The notes below the pieces were generated by a model that was not told where the DNA came from, made no database searches, and saw only the letters and a program-made list of their open reading frames with translations. Positions 56,223 to 64,000 of a stretch of 64,000 nt of DNA are shown piece after piece; within the stretch, counting starts at the first letter, position 1, and every line of letters starts with the position of its first letter. A program made the translations under genes and the position numbers. The DNA is from Crocinitomicaceae bacterium. Its GTDB lineage: Bacteria > Bacteroidota > Bacteroidia > Flavobacteriales_D > Crocinitomicaceae. The stretch lies in NCBI GenBank assembly GCA_022447585.1, contig JAKVAR010000006.1:124001-188000 (forward strand). Direction: 5' to 3'.

Positions 56223-57254
56223 CTAATACTTCGCATATTCATAAGTGAAAACTGAGTTCAATTTACCTTTATACGAGTATTGTTTCGTTTTTACAGTCCC
56301 ATCTTCATTGTATACAGTTACCGTTTTACTTCCTTTATCTATCTTCCCTTTACTTGCGTAAATTTGTTCAATTGGACGATGCTCAGAATCATACGTTGTT
56401 TTCCATAAATAACTGATTTTTCCCTTGTCCGTGTATTGAGTACTTATTTTTTCATTTTCAGAATATGCTCCAGAAGCAACCAAAATCGTATCATTTTTAA
56501 ATGTCTCTGATTTATACATCACTGAATCCTTCGAGTAATAATACTTATATAAACGTTCTTTTTTCTCTTGTATTCTTCTGACATACTCTATGTAAGAACC
56601 ATCATTACTTTCTTCAGAAAACTTGCATATATTAGTTAGATTCTTTGAAGATTTCTCTTCTCCCTCAGGTTTGCATTTAAAATCCCATTGCTTCAATATT
56701 CTATTGTTTTTAATGAATTCTTGATGTCGAACTTTGTCATTTTCATAGGCATACTTCATTACGTATGTGTTCTTTAATTTCCTCCCATTTTGAAACATAC
56801 TTAATTCGACATTATTGTCTGTGTCATAGTTTACCAATAATCGAGAAGTCAATTTTCCTTTAGCGTAGATCTCTTTTAGTTCAATGTTCGAATTGTTGTA
56901 GGCGTAATTCACTTGAGATGACCTTTTTCCTGTTGTTTGTATTTGAACTAAATCGCCTTCATTATAGTGATAAAATGTATTTTTATCTTCACGGTTAACT
57001 TCGGAAATATCGCCGGACTCATTAAATTTCACTTGGTATTTTGACCTTTCTTTTCCTTTGTAAGATCTCTTAACATTAATGAATTTAATATTGTTTTCCT
57101 TGACACCTATAGTGTCGTATGCGTAACTATAACTTCGATCATCCTTCTTGTTGAATTTGATTCTATTTAAGTAGTATTCAGCATAATTAGAATTGCCATT
57201 TTGGGCTAGAGTAAATAGTGGAAATAGAACTGCAATTAAAATAATAGTTTTCAT
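56223..57254 (-). CDS. Exported repeat protein of unknown function (YD-repeat-like)
   Basis: The 343-residue protein has a signal peptide (cleavage near FTLAQ). The mature part consists of many short units of the form (Y/F)-x-Y-x(5-15)-(G/K)-K around short turns, e.g. YQVKFNESGDISEV, VNYAYNNSNIEL, YSYKGKLNSVFTYEYAKY. This resembles YD/RHS-type or MORN-like strand-turn repeats. It could be a periplasmic or surface scaffold; no toxin tail is present. It precedes the DUF6495-like gene with a 12-bp gap and diverges from dxr. Confidence 0.7.
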   Translation of the reverse strand: MKTIILIAVLFPLFTLAQNGNSNYAEYYLNRIKFNKKDDRSYSYAYDTIGVKENNIKFINVKRSYKGKERSKYQVKFNESGDISEVNREDKNTFYHYNEGDLVQIQTTGKRSSQVNYAYNNSNIELKEIYAKGKLTSRLLVNYDTDNNVELSMFQNGRKLKNTYVMKYAYENDKVRHQEFIKNNRILKQWDFKCKPEGEEKSSKNLTNICKFSEESNDGSYIEYVRRIQEKKERLYKYYYSKDSVMYKSETFKNDTILVASGAYSENEKISTQYTDKGKISYLWKTTYDSEHRPIEQIYASKGKIDKGSKTVTVYNEDGTVKTKQYSYKGKLNSVFTYEYAKY

Positions 57255-57296
57255 TTGAATAGTTTTGAGTTACAATCATAAGATAGTTTTGAATAA

Positions 57297-57328
57297 TTGG
57301 TTACAAACTTTTTGAAATCTTATTTTTG
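57297..57328 (+). promoter_or_regulatory. Consensus promoter of dxr, immediately before the start codon
   Basis: TTG (57297-57299) and TATTTTTG (57321-57328) are separated by 21 bp, an excellent Bacteroidota -33/-7 pair. The -7 box ends 4 bp before the ATG at 57333. It overlaps the longer start used in the ORF track (57297), which therefore cannot be on this transcript. Confidence 0.6.
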
Positions 57329-57332
57329 TGTC

Positions 57333-58487
57333 ATGCAACAGAAGAAAGGAATCGCAATTTTAGGCTCAACAGGTTCAATTGGAACCCAAGCGTTAGATGT
57401 TATTGAATCTCACCCAAAGCACTTTGATTTACAGGTAATAACAGCAAATCGTAGCGCTGAACTACTTATTGAACAAGCCATTAAATTCAAGCCTAATACT
57501 GTTGTCATAGTTGACGAAAGTAAATTTGAACAAGTAAAAGATGCACTTTGGGATCATGATATCCATGTTTACACCGGACAAGATGCACTTGCTCAAGTTG
57601 TTGAGTCGAATGAAATAAATACTGTTTTAACCGCCATGGTTGGTTATGCCGGTTTAAGACCTACACTGTCTGCGATTAGAGCAAAGAAAAACATTGCCTT
57701 AGCAAACAAAGAAACATTGGTTGTTGCCGGAGAGATTGTTACGAAAGAAGCCATGGAAAATGGAGTGAACATTTACCCTGTTGATTCCGAACATTCTGCC
57801 ATATTTCAATGTTTGGCAGGAGAATTCCACAATAAAATTGAAAAGATTTATCTTACCGCTTCTGGAGGGCCATTTAGAGGGTATACCAAAAAACAATTAA
57901 TGGAGGTCACTAAAGCACAAGCTTTAAAACATCCAAATTGGGAAATGGGAGCAAAGATCACTATAGACTCTGCAACTCTTATGAATAAAGGTTTGGAAGT
58001 TATTGAGGCAAAATGGTTATTCAACTTAAAACCAGAGCAAATTGATGTTATTGTTCACCCTCAGTCAATTATACACTCTATTGTTCAATTTGAAGATGGT
58101 AGTATGAAAGCGCAAATGGGTCTGCCTGACATGAAACTTCCAATTCAATATTCTTTCACTTACCCGGACAGGATTTCTTCTGAATTCCCTCGTTTTAATT
58201 TTTTAGATTACCCTCAACTCACCTTTGAAAAGCCAGATCAGAAAACATTCACAAATCTACAATTAGCTTTTGATGTTCTGAAAACAGGAGGAACTGCGGC
58301 ATGTACTTTAAACGCTGCAAACGAAGTGGCGGTGGAAGCATTTTTGAACGAGAAAATTACATTTTTAGATATCCCAAGAATAAATGCTGAAACATTAAAA
58401 CGAGTTGAGGTAATTCAAAATCCAACCATCGAAGATTACATCTCAACAGATGCTAAATCAAGAGAAGTCGCTACAGGTCTAATCTAA
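57333..58487 (+). CDS. dxr: 1-deoxy-D-xylulose 5-phosphate reductoisomerase
   Basis: Dxr converts DXP to MEP, the committed step of non-mevalonate isoprenoid synthesis. The ATG at 57333 (MQQKKGIAILGSTGSIG) was preferred over 57297 because the longer start lies inside the promoter and adds 12 non-family residues. It gives 384 residues, the family norm. Motifs: NADPH-binding GSTGSIGTQALDVI, ANKETLVVAGE, the metal/substrate motif PVDSEHSAIFQ, ASGGPFR and LMNKGLEVIEA. Its stop lies 65 bp before the his leader peptide. Confidence 0.97.
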   Translation: MQQKKGIAILGSTGSIGTQALDVIESHPKHFDLQVITANRSAELLIEQAIKFKPNTVVIVDESKFEQVKDALWDHDIHVYTGQDALAQVVESNEINTVLTAMVGYAGLRPTLSAIRAKKNIALANKETLVVAGEIVTKEAMENGVNIYPVDSEHSAIFQCLAGEFHNKIEKIYLTASGGPFRGYTKKQLMEVTKAQALKHPNWEMGAKITIDSATLMNKGLEVIEAKWLFNLKPEQIDVIVHPQSIIHSIVQFEDGSMKAQMGLPDMKLPIQYSFTYPDRISSEFPRFNFLDYPQLTFEKPDQKTFTNLQLAFDVLKTGGTAACTLNAANEVAVEAFLNEKITFLDIPRINAETLKRVEVIQNPTIEDYISTDAKSREVATGLI

Positions 58488-58526
58488 AAAAATTAGCATT
58501 ATAGTTCTAATTCAAAAATATTTGCA

Positions 58527-58534
58527 TAGATTTG
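58527..58534 (+). promoter_or_regulatory. -7 promoter box of the histidine operon
   Basis: TAGATTTG is an exact TAnnTTTG match, ending 18 bp before the leader-peptide ATG. A clear -33 TTG is not seen at the usual distance. Transcription from here would include the leader peptide and the attenuator. Confidence 0.5.
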
Positions 58535-58552
58535 AAGTCAAGAAAAAAAGAA

Positions 58553-58615
58553 ATGAATTTTACACAATTACATCATCATCATTTTCATACTGCCTCTCAG
58601 GTGTGTAGAAGATGA
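58553..58615 (+). CDS. Histidine operon leader peptide
   Basis: This 20-codon ORF (MNFTQLHHHHFHTASQVCRR), too short for the track, contains four consecutive His codons (58571-58582) and a fifth after one Phe (58586-58588). It is followed by an intrinsic terminator and then hisG. This is the arrangement of a translational attenuator: low charged tRNA-His stalls the ribosome on the His codons. The leader sequence 58596-58603 can pair with 58647-58654 in the terminator's left arm (8 bp with two G-U pairs), which would disrupt the terminator. Confidence 0.9.
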   Translation: MNFTQLHHHHFHTASQVCRR

Positions 58616-58640
58616 GCTATGTAATTACATGAAATAATCT

Positions 58641-58674
58641 AAAACCCGTCTGAGTAAATCAGACGGGTTTTTTT
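58641..58674 (+). terminator. Attenuator terminator of the histidine operon
   Basis: AAAACCCGTCTGA (58641-58653) and TCAGACGGGTTTT (58659-58671) form a perfect 13-bp stem with a GTAAA loop, followed by further T residues (58672-58674). It lies between the leader peptide and hisG. Upstream, ATGTAATTACAT (58619-58630) is palindromic and its left half can also pair with AATTACAT in the leader (58566-58573). Confidence 0.93.
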
Positions 58675-58710
58675 ATTTCGTATTGGTTTACTCAGTCAAC
58701 AATTGTAAAT

Positions 58711-59568
58711 ATGAGTAAACTAAAAATCGCAATTCAAAAAAGCGGCAGACTAAATGAATATTCGCTAAAACTTCTTAAAAGTTGCGGTATTAGGGTGGAT
58801 AATGGTAAAGATCAGTTAAAAGTAACCGTTCCCAACTTCCCATTAGAAATACTTTACTTACGTAATTCAGATATCCCCCAATACCTGGAAGATGGAGTTG
58901 CAGACATTGCAATTGTAGGTGAAAACCTCCTGATTGAAAAGAACAAAGATGTGGAAATTTTACGCCCTTTAGGATTTTCAAAATGTAATGTATCACTTGC
59001 TGTTCCAAAAGAAGTGGAGACAAATTCCATTGAATACTTTAACGGAAAGAAAATTGCGACCTCTTATCCAAATACCCTTGCTTCTTTTTTAAGCGAAAAA
59101 AATATTGATGCAGAAATCCATGTCATTTCTGGATCCGTCGAAATTGCGCCGAATATTGGATTAGCAGATGGAGTTTGCGATATTGTTAGTACCGGAAGCA
59201 CACTTTTTAAAAATGGTTTAAGAGAAACCGAAGTGATTCTAAAATCACAAGCTGTTTTGGCTAAATCCAAAAGCCTATCCGATGACAAAAAAGCTGTTTT
59301 AGACAAGTTGTTATTTAGAATTCAAGCCGTAATCAAAGCCAAGAACACCAAGTATATCTTAATGAATGTTCCTAACGATAGAATTAAAGAAGTGAGCCGA
59401 ATTCTGCCTGTACTAAAAAGCCCCACTGTTTTACCTCTGGCTGAAGAAGGATGGAGTTCAGTTCACTCCGTAATTGATGAAGACCAATTCTGGGATGTCA
59501 TTGACGAACTAAAGCAAACTGGTGCAGAAGACATTTTAATAATTCCAATTGATAAAATCGTGCTATAA
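58711..59568 (+). CDS. hisG: ATP phosphoribosyltransferase, long form
   Basis: HisG couples ATP and PRPP, the first and feedback-regulated step of histidine synthesis. The 285-residue length identifies the long form: a catalytic double domain (about 1-210) with IAIQKSGRLNE, GVADIAIVGENLL and DGVCDIVSTGSTL, plus a C-terminal ACT-like regulatory domain (about 215-285). Long-form enzymes do not need HisZ. Its stop overlaps the hisD start by one base. Confidence 0.97.
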   Translation: MSKLKIAIQKSGRLNEYSLKLLKSCGIRVDNGKDQLKVTVPNFPLEILYLRNSDIPQYLEDGVADIAIVGENLLIEKNKDVEILRPLGFSKCNVSLAVPKEVETNSIEYFNGKKIATSYPNTLASFLSEKNIDAEIHVISGSVEIAPNIGLADGVCDIVSTGSTLFKNGLRETEVILKSQAVLAKSKSLSDDKKAVLDKLLFRIQAVIKAKNTKYILMNVPNDRIKEVSRILPVLKSPTVLPLAEEGWSSVHSVIDEDQFWDVIDELKQTGAEDILIIPIDKIVL

Positions 59569-60857
59569 TGAAGATCTACAAATACCCAAACAATGATACG
59601 TGGAAAACACTATCAGAAAGACCTGTAATTAAACAAAATACATTAGATGAAATCGTTTCAGGTATTTTATACGAAGTTAAATCAAGTAAGGATAAAGCAA
59701 TTAAAAATCTAACGAAGCGCTTTGACGGAATAACAATTGAAAATCTCAAAGTATCACGTTCAGAAATAGAAAATGCTGAATCTCTAGTATGTACAGACTT
59801 GAAAAATGCCATTACAGTGGCAAAATCAAACATTGAAACTTTTCACCTAACTCAAAACACGAATGAGGCAATCTCGGAAACAATGGAGGGTATACAATGT
59901 TGGAGAAAAAATATTGGTATAGAAAAAGTAGGTTTATACATTCCTGGTGGTTCGGCGCCTTTATTTTCTACTGTTCTTATGCTCGGTATTCCAGCAATAA
60001 TTGCTGAGTGTAAAGAAATTGTATTATGTTCTCCACCTGATAAAAATGGAAAAATAAACCCTGCTATTCTTTACGCGGCCAACTTAATTGGAATTTCTAA
60101 GATATTTAAAGTTGGAGGAGCTCAGGCCATTGCTGCAATGGCCTATGGTACTGAGACCATTCCTCAAGTGTATAAAATATTCGGACCCGGAAATCAATTC
60201 GTTACGAAAGCAAAGGAGTTAGTACAACAATCTGGAATAGCCATCGATATGCCCGCAGGTCCAAGTGAAGTTCTAATCATAGCTGATAATACTGGCAACC
60301 CAGAGTTTATAGCAGCAGATTTACTTTCTCAAGCAGAACATGGAGCAGATAGTCAAGTCATTCTTATCTCAGACAATGAAGATATTATCAATCAAACAAG
60401 TAAAGCTCTAGAAAAACAACTCAGTGAATTACCTCGAAAAGAAATAGCAACAAAAGCATTAGAAAATAGTCGCTCAATTCTATTAGAAAACTTAGAGTCG
60501 TGTTTTGAATTTAGTAATACGTATGCTCCCGAACACCTCATTCTTGCCTCAGATAATGGCGAACAATTTATTAGTTCTATCACCAATGCTGGATCAGTAT
60601 TTATTGGTAATTATAGTTGTGAAAGCGCGGGTGATTACGCAAGTGGAACAAACCACACGCTACCTACAAATGGGTTTGCAAAAAACTATAGTGGTGTTTC
60701 TGTTGATAGTTTTGTAAAAAAAATCACTTTTCAAAAATTGACAGCTAAGGGAATTTCAAATATAGGACCAGCGATCGAAATTATGGCAGAAGCAGAAGAA
60801 TTGTATGCGCACAAGAACGCGGTAACGCTTCGTTTAAAATCACTACAAAATGTTTAA
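59568..60857 (+). CDS. hisD: Histidinol dehydrogenase
   Basis: HisD oxidises histidinol to histidine in two NAD-dependent steps with Zn2+. The 429-residue protein has GLYIPGGSAPLFSTVLMLGIPA, GGAQAIAAMAYGTETIP, KIFGPGNQFVTKAK, DMPAGPSEVLIIAD and the catalytic YAPEHLIL. Length is standard. It overlaps hisG and hisC (8 bp), consistent with tight operon translation. Confidence 0.97.
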   Translation: MKIYKYPNNDTWKTLSERPVIKQNTLDEIVSGILYEVKSSKDKAIKNLTKRFDGITIENLKVSRSEIENAESLVCTDLKNAITVAKSNIETFHLTQNTNEAISETMEGIQCWRKNIGIEKVGLYIPGGSAPLFSTVLMLGIPAIIAECKEIVLCSPPDKNGKINPAILYAANLIGISKIFKVGGAQAIAAMAYGTETIPQVYKIFGPGNQFVTKAKELVQQSGIAIDMPAGPSEVLIIADNTGNPEFIAADLLSQAEHGADSQVILISDNEDIINQTSKALEKQLSELPRKEIATKALENSRSILLENLESCFEFSNTYAPEHLILASDNGEQFISSITNAGSVFIGNYSCESAGDYASGTNHTLPTNGFAKNYSGVSVDSFVKKITFQKLTAKGISNIGPAIEIMAEAEELYAHKNAVTLRLKSLQNV

Positions 60858-61875
60858 TTTAAATTCAATTATTCGCCCAAATATTTTGGCGCTAAAAGCA
60901 TATTCGAGTGCAAGGGATGAATACAAAGGCTCGGAAGGAATATTTTTAGATGCGAATGAAAATCCTTATGGATCTTTAAATAGATATCCCGACCCTAATC
61001 AGCTCACTTTAAAATCAATGTTGGCAGAAAGGAGTGCCGTCAAAAAAGAAAATGTTTTCATTGGAAACGGCAGTGATGAATTAATTGATTTAGCTTTTAG
61101 AATTTTTTGTATCCCAGGAAAAGATAAAGCTTTTACATTCAGTCCTACGTATGGAATGTATAATGTTTCAGCAGCGATTAATGACGTTGAACTTATAGAA
61201 AGTCCTTTGGATTCAGAATTTCAAATTAATCTAAATTTAGCTCTTGCAACTATTAATAAGAATAAACCGAAGTTGATTTTCATTTGTTCTCCAAATAACC
61301 CAACAGGAAATACACTTCGAATTAGTGATATAGAATCAATTCTTAATTCAACGAACGGAATTGTCATAATTGATGAAGCATATATAGATTTTAGTAACTC
61401 CCCTTCATGGCTTACTCGTTTAAATAAATTTCCCAATCTAATTATACTCCAAACTTTTAGTAAAGCTCGAGGATTAGCATCTGCCCGTATTGGTATAGGT
61501 TACTCAACCCCTGAAATAATTGCATTATTAAATAAAGCTAAACCGCCATACAATGTAAGTCAATTGAATCAAAAAGCGGCAATTCAATCCTTGAATAATG
61601 AAGCACAATATCAAACGAATCTAAAACTTATAATAGCGGGTAAGAAGCAATTAGAATTAGCGTTCCGACAAATTCGTTCTATCAAAAAAATATATCCAAG
61701 TGAAGCAAACTTTATACTGATCAAAATTGACAATGCAGAGTTGGTTTATAACTCGCTTTGCAATATGAATATTATTACTCGAAACCGATCAGCAATAATA
61801 GCAAACACCTTGAGAATAAGCATTGGTAGCAAAGAAGAAAATGAAGAGCTCATTAACGCATTAAAAACACTTTAA
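60850..61875 (+). CDS. hisC: Histidinol-phosphate aminotransferase
   Basis: HisC is a PLP enzyme transferring an amino group to imidazole-acetol phosphate. The 341-residue protein has [16 protein letters not shown] at the N-terminus, [32 protein letters not shown], and the PLP lysine in [14 protein letters not shown]. It is in the expected third position of the operon and is separated from hisB by one base. Confidence 0.96.
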   Translation: MFNLNSIIRPNILALKAYSSARDEYKGSEGIFLDANENPYGSLNRYPDPNQLTLKSMLAERSAVKKENVFIGNGSDELIDLAFRIFCIPGKDKAFTFSPTYGMYNVSAAINDVELIESPLDSEFQINLNLALATINKNKPKLIFICSPNNPTGNTLRISDIESILNSTNGIVIIDEAYIDFSNSPSWLTRLNKFPNLIILQTFSKARGLASARIGIGYSTPEIIALLNKAKPPYNVSQLNQKAAIQSLNNEAQYQTNLKLIIAGKKQLELAFRQIRSIKKIYPSEANFILIKIDNAELVYNSLCNMNIITRNRSAIIANTLRISIGSKEENEELINALKTL

Positions 61876-61876
61876 C

Positions 61877-62968
61877 ATGAAAAAAGTACTATTTATAGAC
61901 AGAGACGGAACATTAGTTATAGAGCCTCCGTTAGATTATCAACTGGATAGTTTAGAGAAACTCCAATTCTACCCTGGAGTATTCCAGTGGTTGTCAAGAA
62001 TAGCAGTTGAACTCGATTTCGAATTAGTGATGGTTACCAATCAAGATGGTTTGGGAACTAGCTCTTTTCCCGAAGAAACTTTTTGGCCTGCACAAAACAA
62101 AATCATAGAAGCATTCAAAAATGAAGGGGTTTTGTTTTCAGAGATCCTAATTGACAAGAGTTTTCCGATAGACATGGCCCCTACTAGAAAACCAAGAACT
62201 GGATTGCTAAATAAATACATTTACGGTGACTACAATTTAGCTGATTCATACGTAATTGGAGACCGCCTTACGGATGTTGAGCTCGCAACAAACTTGAAAG
62301 CAAAAAGCATTTATATTAGCAGTGAAAATGAAGGTCAAGCAGATTTGGTAACTCAGAATTGGGCAGAAATTTATTCTTATTTAAAAAAAGAACCGAGAAA
62401 AGCTATAAACTCTAGAAACACAAATGAAACTCAAATTGAAATTCAGTTAAATCTGGATGGTTCTGGTTCAAGCGATATCAATACCGGCCTTGGATTCTTC
62501 GATCATATGTTAGAACAAATTTCGAAACATGGAAATATTGATTTACAGGTAAAGGTTCAAGGAGATTTGGATATTGATGAGCACCACACCATTGAAGATG
62601 TTGCCATAACATTAGGTGAAGTTTTTCTAAAAGCATTAGGAAGCAAAAAAGCAATTCAACGTTATGGTTTCCTTCTACCAATGGATGACTGTTTATCTCA
62701 AGTCGCCTTAGATTTTGGTGGAAGACCATGGTTAGTCTGGGATGTTGAATTCAAAAGAGAAATGGTTGGAGATATGCCTACAGAAATGTTCATGCACTTT
62801 TTTAAGTCTTTCAGCGATGCGTCAAAATGTAACTTGAACATCAAATCAGAAGGAGATAACGAACACCACAAAATAGAGTCCATTTTTAAAGCGTTTGCAA
62901 AAGCAATTCGAATGGCCGTTTCAAAAACAGAAAATTACGCCATTCCAAGCACAAAAGGAACATTATGA
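61877..62968 (+). CDS. hisB: Bifunctional histidinol-phosphatase / imidazoleglycerol-phosphate dehydratase
   Basis: This is the fused form. The N-terminal HAD phosphatase domain (about 1-165) has [11 protein letters not shown] with the nucleophilic aspartate, [14 protein letters not shown] and [10 protein letters not shown]. The C-terminal dehydratase domain (about 170-363) has two metal-binding motifs, [11 protein letters not shown] and [14 protein letters not shown], plus [16 protein letters not shown]. It catalyses steps 7 and 9 of the pathway. The end overlaps hisH by 4 bp (ATGA). Confidence 0.96.
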   Translation: MKKVLFIDRDGTLVIEPPLDYQLDSLEKLQFYPGVFQWLSRIAVELDFELVMVTNQDGLGTSSFPEETFWPAQNKIIEAFKNEGVLFSEILIDKSFPIDMAPTRKPRTGLLNKYIYGDYNLADSYVIGDRLTDVELATNLKAKSIYISSENEGQADLVTQNWAEIYSYLKKEPRKAINSRNTNETQIEIQLNLDGSGSSDINTGLGFFDHMLEQISKHGNIDLQVKVQGDLDIDEHHTIEDVAITLGEVFLKALGSKKAIQRYGFLLPMDDCLSQVALDFGGRPWLVWDVEFKREMVGDMPTEMFMHFFKSFSDASKCNLNIKSEGDNEHHKIESIFKAFAKAIRMAVSKTENYAIPSTKGTL

Positions 62969-63543
62969 TAGCAATTATAGATTACAACGCAGGAAATGTG
63001 AAATCAGTTCAAAATGCCTTAACGAGACTTGGTTATGAAAGTAAGATTACCAATAACGTTAATGAAATTAAATCTGCGAAAAAAGTCATATTCCCTGGAG
63101 TTGGAGAAGCAAAATCGGCAATGCAATCTTTAAAAACGAACGGTATAGATAGACTAATTCCAACGCTCAAGCAGCCGGTATTAGGTATTTGTCTTGGTCA
63201 ACAATTAATGTGTAAATACAGTGAAGAAGGAAACACAAATTGTTTATCAATATTCGATGTACACGTAAAGCGTTTCCCACCCAAAGATGTAGTGCCTCAC
63301 ATGGGTTGGAACAACCTCTCAATTCTCAAAAATGAATTATTTGAAGATTGGGTAATTGGAAGTAATGTCTATTTCGTTCACAGCTATTATGTTGAGTTAT
63401 GCGAATACACTTCAGCTACGACAGATTACATCATTCCTTTTAGCGCAGCCTTGCAAAAAGACAATTTTTACGCAACTCAGTTTCACCCTGAAAAATCATC
63501 AAGTATCGGGTCTAAAATCCTTCAAAACTTTTTAAAATTATGA
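62965..63543 (+). CDS. hisH: Imidazole glycerol phosphate synthase, glutaminase subunit
   Basis: HisH supplies ammonia from glutamine to HisF. The 192-residue class I amidotransferase has the nucleophile Cys in GICLGQQLM, and the His-Glu pair in [24 protein letters not shown] at the N-terminus is typical. HisF is not in this window but should lie beyond hisA. It overlaps hisA by 4 bp (ATGA). Confidence 0.96.
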   Translation: MIAIIDYNAGNVKSVQNALTRLGYESKITNNVNEIKSAKKVIFPGVGEAKSAMQSLKTNGIDRLIPTLKQPVLGICLGQQLMCKYSEEGNTNCLSIFDVHVKRFPPKDVVPHMGWNNLSILKNELFEDWVIGSNVYFVHSYYVELCEYTSATTDYIIPFSAALQKDNFYATQFHPEKSSSIGSKILQNFLKL

Positions 63544-64000
63544 GAATAATACCAGCAATAGATATCATAGACGGTAAATGTGTTCGTCTTACAAAAGGTG
63601 ATTACGCGACTAAAAAAATATACAACGAAAGCCCACTCGATGTTGCACTTGAGTTTGAAGCAAACGGCATTCAAAACCTACACTTAGTTGATCTAGATGG
63701 TGCAAAATCGAAACAAATAGTAAACTATGATGTCCTTGAACAAATTGCATCAAAGACCTCATTATCTATAGATTTTGGTGGGGGAATAAAATCTAACAAT
63801 GACATTCGTATTGCCTTTGAATCAGGCGCCCGACAAATAACAGGAGGAAGTATCGCCGTTTCTAACCCTCAAACATTTGAAGGGTGGATTAATCTATATG
63901 GGCGAAACAAAATTATCCTTGGAGCAGATTGTCTAGATCGAAAAATTGCTACGCAAGGATGGTTAGACGATTCTGAAATTGACGTTCTTGATTTTATAAA
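63540..64000 (+). CDS. hisA: ProFAR isomerase HisA (partial, runs off the right edge)
   Basis: This frame is absent from the track because it has no stop in the window. ATG at 63540 opens 153 codons beginning [21 protein letters not shown], with [12 protein letters not shown] and the phosphate-binding [10 protein letters not shown] further on, and [11 protein letters not shown]. This matches the TIM-barrel HisA, whose catalytic aspartate lies in the N-terminal AIDI motif. The C-terminal third is missing. Gene order predicts hisF and hisI/E next. Confidence 0.95.
   Translation, partial: MRIIPAIDIIDGKCVRLTKGDYATKKIYNESPLDVALEFEANGIQNLHLVDLDGAKSKQIVNYDVLEQIASKTSLSIDFGGGIKSNNDIRIAFESGARQITGGSIAVSNPQTFEGWINLYGRNKIILGADCLDRKIATQGWLDDSEIDVLDFI

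Noticed and set aside
58571-58588. His codon run as a vector-derived His tag or sequencing artefact
   Set aside because: It lies in a short ORF directly before an attenuator and hisG, the expected place for a his leader peptide.
1-64000. CRISPR arrays, tRNA/rRNA genes, insertion sequences, prophage or integrative elements
   Set aside because: No repeat-spacer pattern, cloverleaf, transposase, integrase or structural phage gene was recognised on either strand.

Overview
The window is an AT-rich chromosomal segment of a Bacteroidota bacterium, most likely Flavobacteriales (Crocinitomicaceae/Fluviicola-like; this rank is inference). Evidence: several exported proteins end in a type IX secretion (T9SS) type A sorting domain; the -7 promoter boxes are of the Bacteroidota TAnnTTTG type rather than sigma70 -10 boxes; start codons rarely carry strong Shine-Dalgarno sequences; and the gene content includes LETM1-related, DUF2911 and DUF6495-like families. 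I see no tRNA, rRNA, CRISPR array, IS transposase or phage gene.

Layout. 1-1.3 kb (minus): start of a probable S41 peptidase, a dCMP/cytidine deaminase and an OmpR-type response regulator. 1.5-3.0 kb: purH. 3.1-11.4 kb (plus): the cell-elongation block mreB-mreC-mreD-PBP2-rodA followed by a bifunctional PBP1A. 11.4-16.4 kb: the two subunits of a 3-oxoacid CoA-transferase, unusually separated by an intact GT-C-like membrane protein and followed by a second, decayed GT-C-like gene. 16.4-18.4 kb: three small exported proteins of unknown function, two of them tandem paralogues. 18.4-25.6 kb (minus): nadD-gmk-yicC, then a tightly packed run kynU / small membrane protein / kmo / putative outer-membrane protein / ArsC-like / EamA transporter, which places two kynurenine-pathway enzymes in one transcription unit. 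25.6-28.3 kb: hemL flanked by two gene relics, one of them a PKD + gliding-motility C-terminal (CHU_C) protein. 28.5-37.3 kb (plus): methionine/glutamine-type aminotransferase + omega-amidase, an apparently highly expressed T9SS cargo protein, a YqaA-like membrane protein, fbp and mfd. 37.6-39.8 kb: two glycosyltransferases. 39.8-57.3 kb (mostly minus): large exported proteins (subtilisin-like protease, lamin-tail protein, di-haem peroxidase, PhoX/choice-of-anchor chimera, DUF2911, T9SS cargo), a LETM1-related protein, a SUFU-domain protein and, on plus, asd. 57.3-64 kb (plus): dxr, then a histidine operon hisGDCBHA (running off the right edge) preceded by a His-rich leader peptide and an intrinsic attenuator.

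Most of the window is core metabolism and envelope biogenesis. I found no convincing new multi-gene defence or mobile system. The observations most worth checking are the his attenuator with a mutually exclusive antiterminator helix, the four gene relics hidden in apparently non-coding DNA, the split CoA-transferase operon, the three-gene unknown exported cluster, and the nested PhoX/choice-of-anchor protein.
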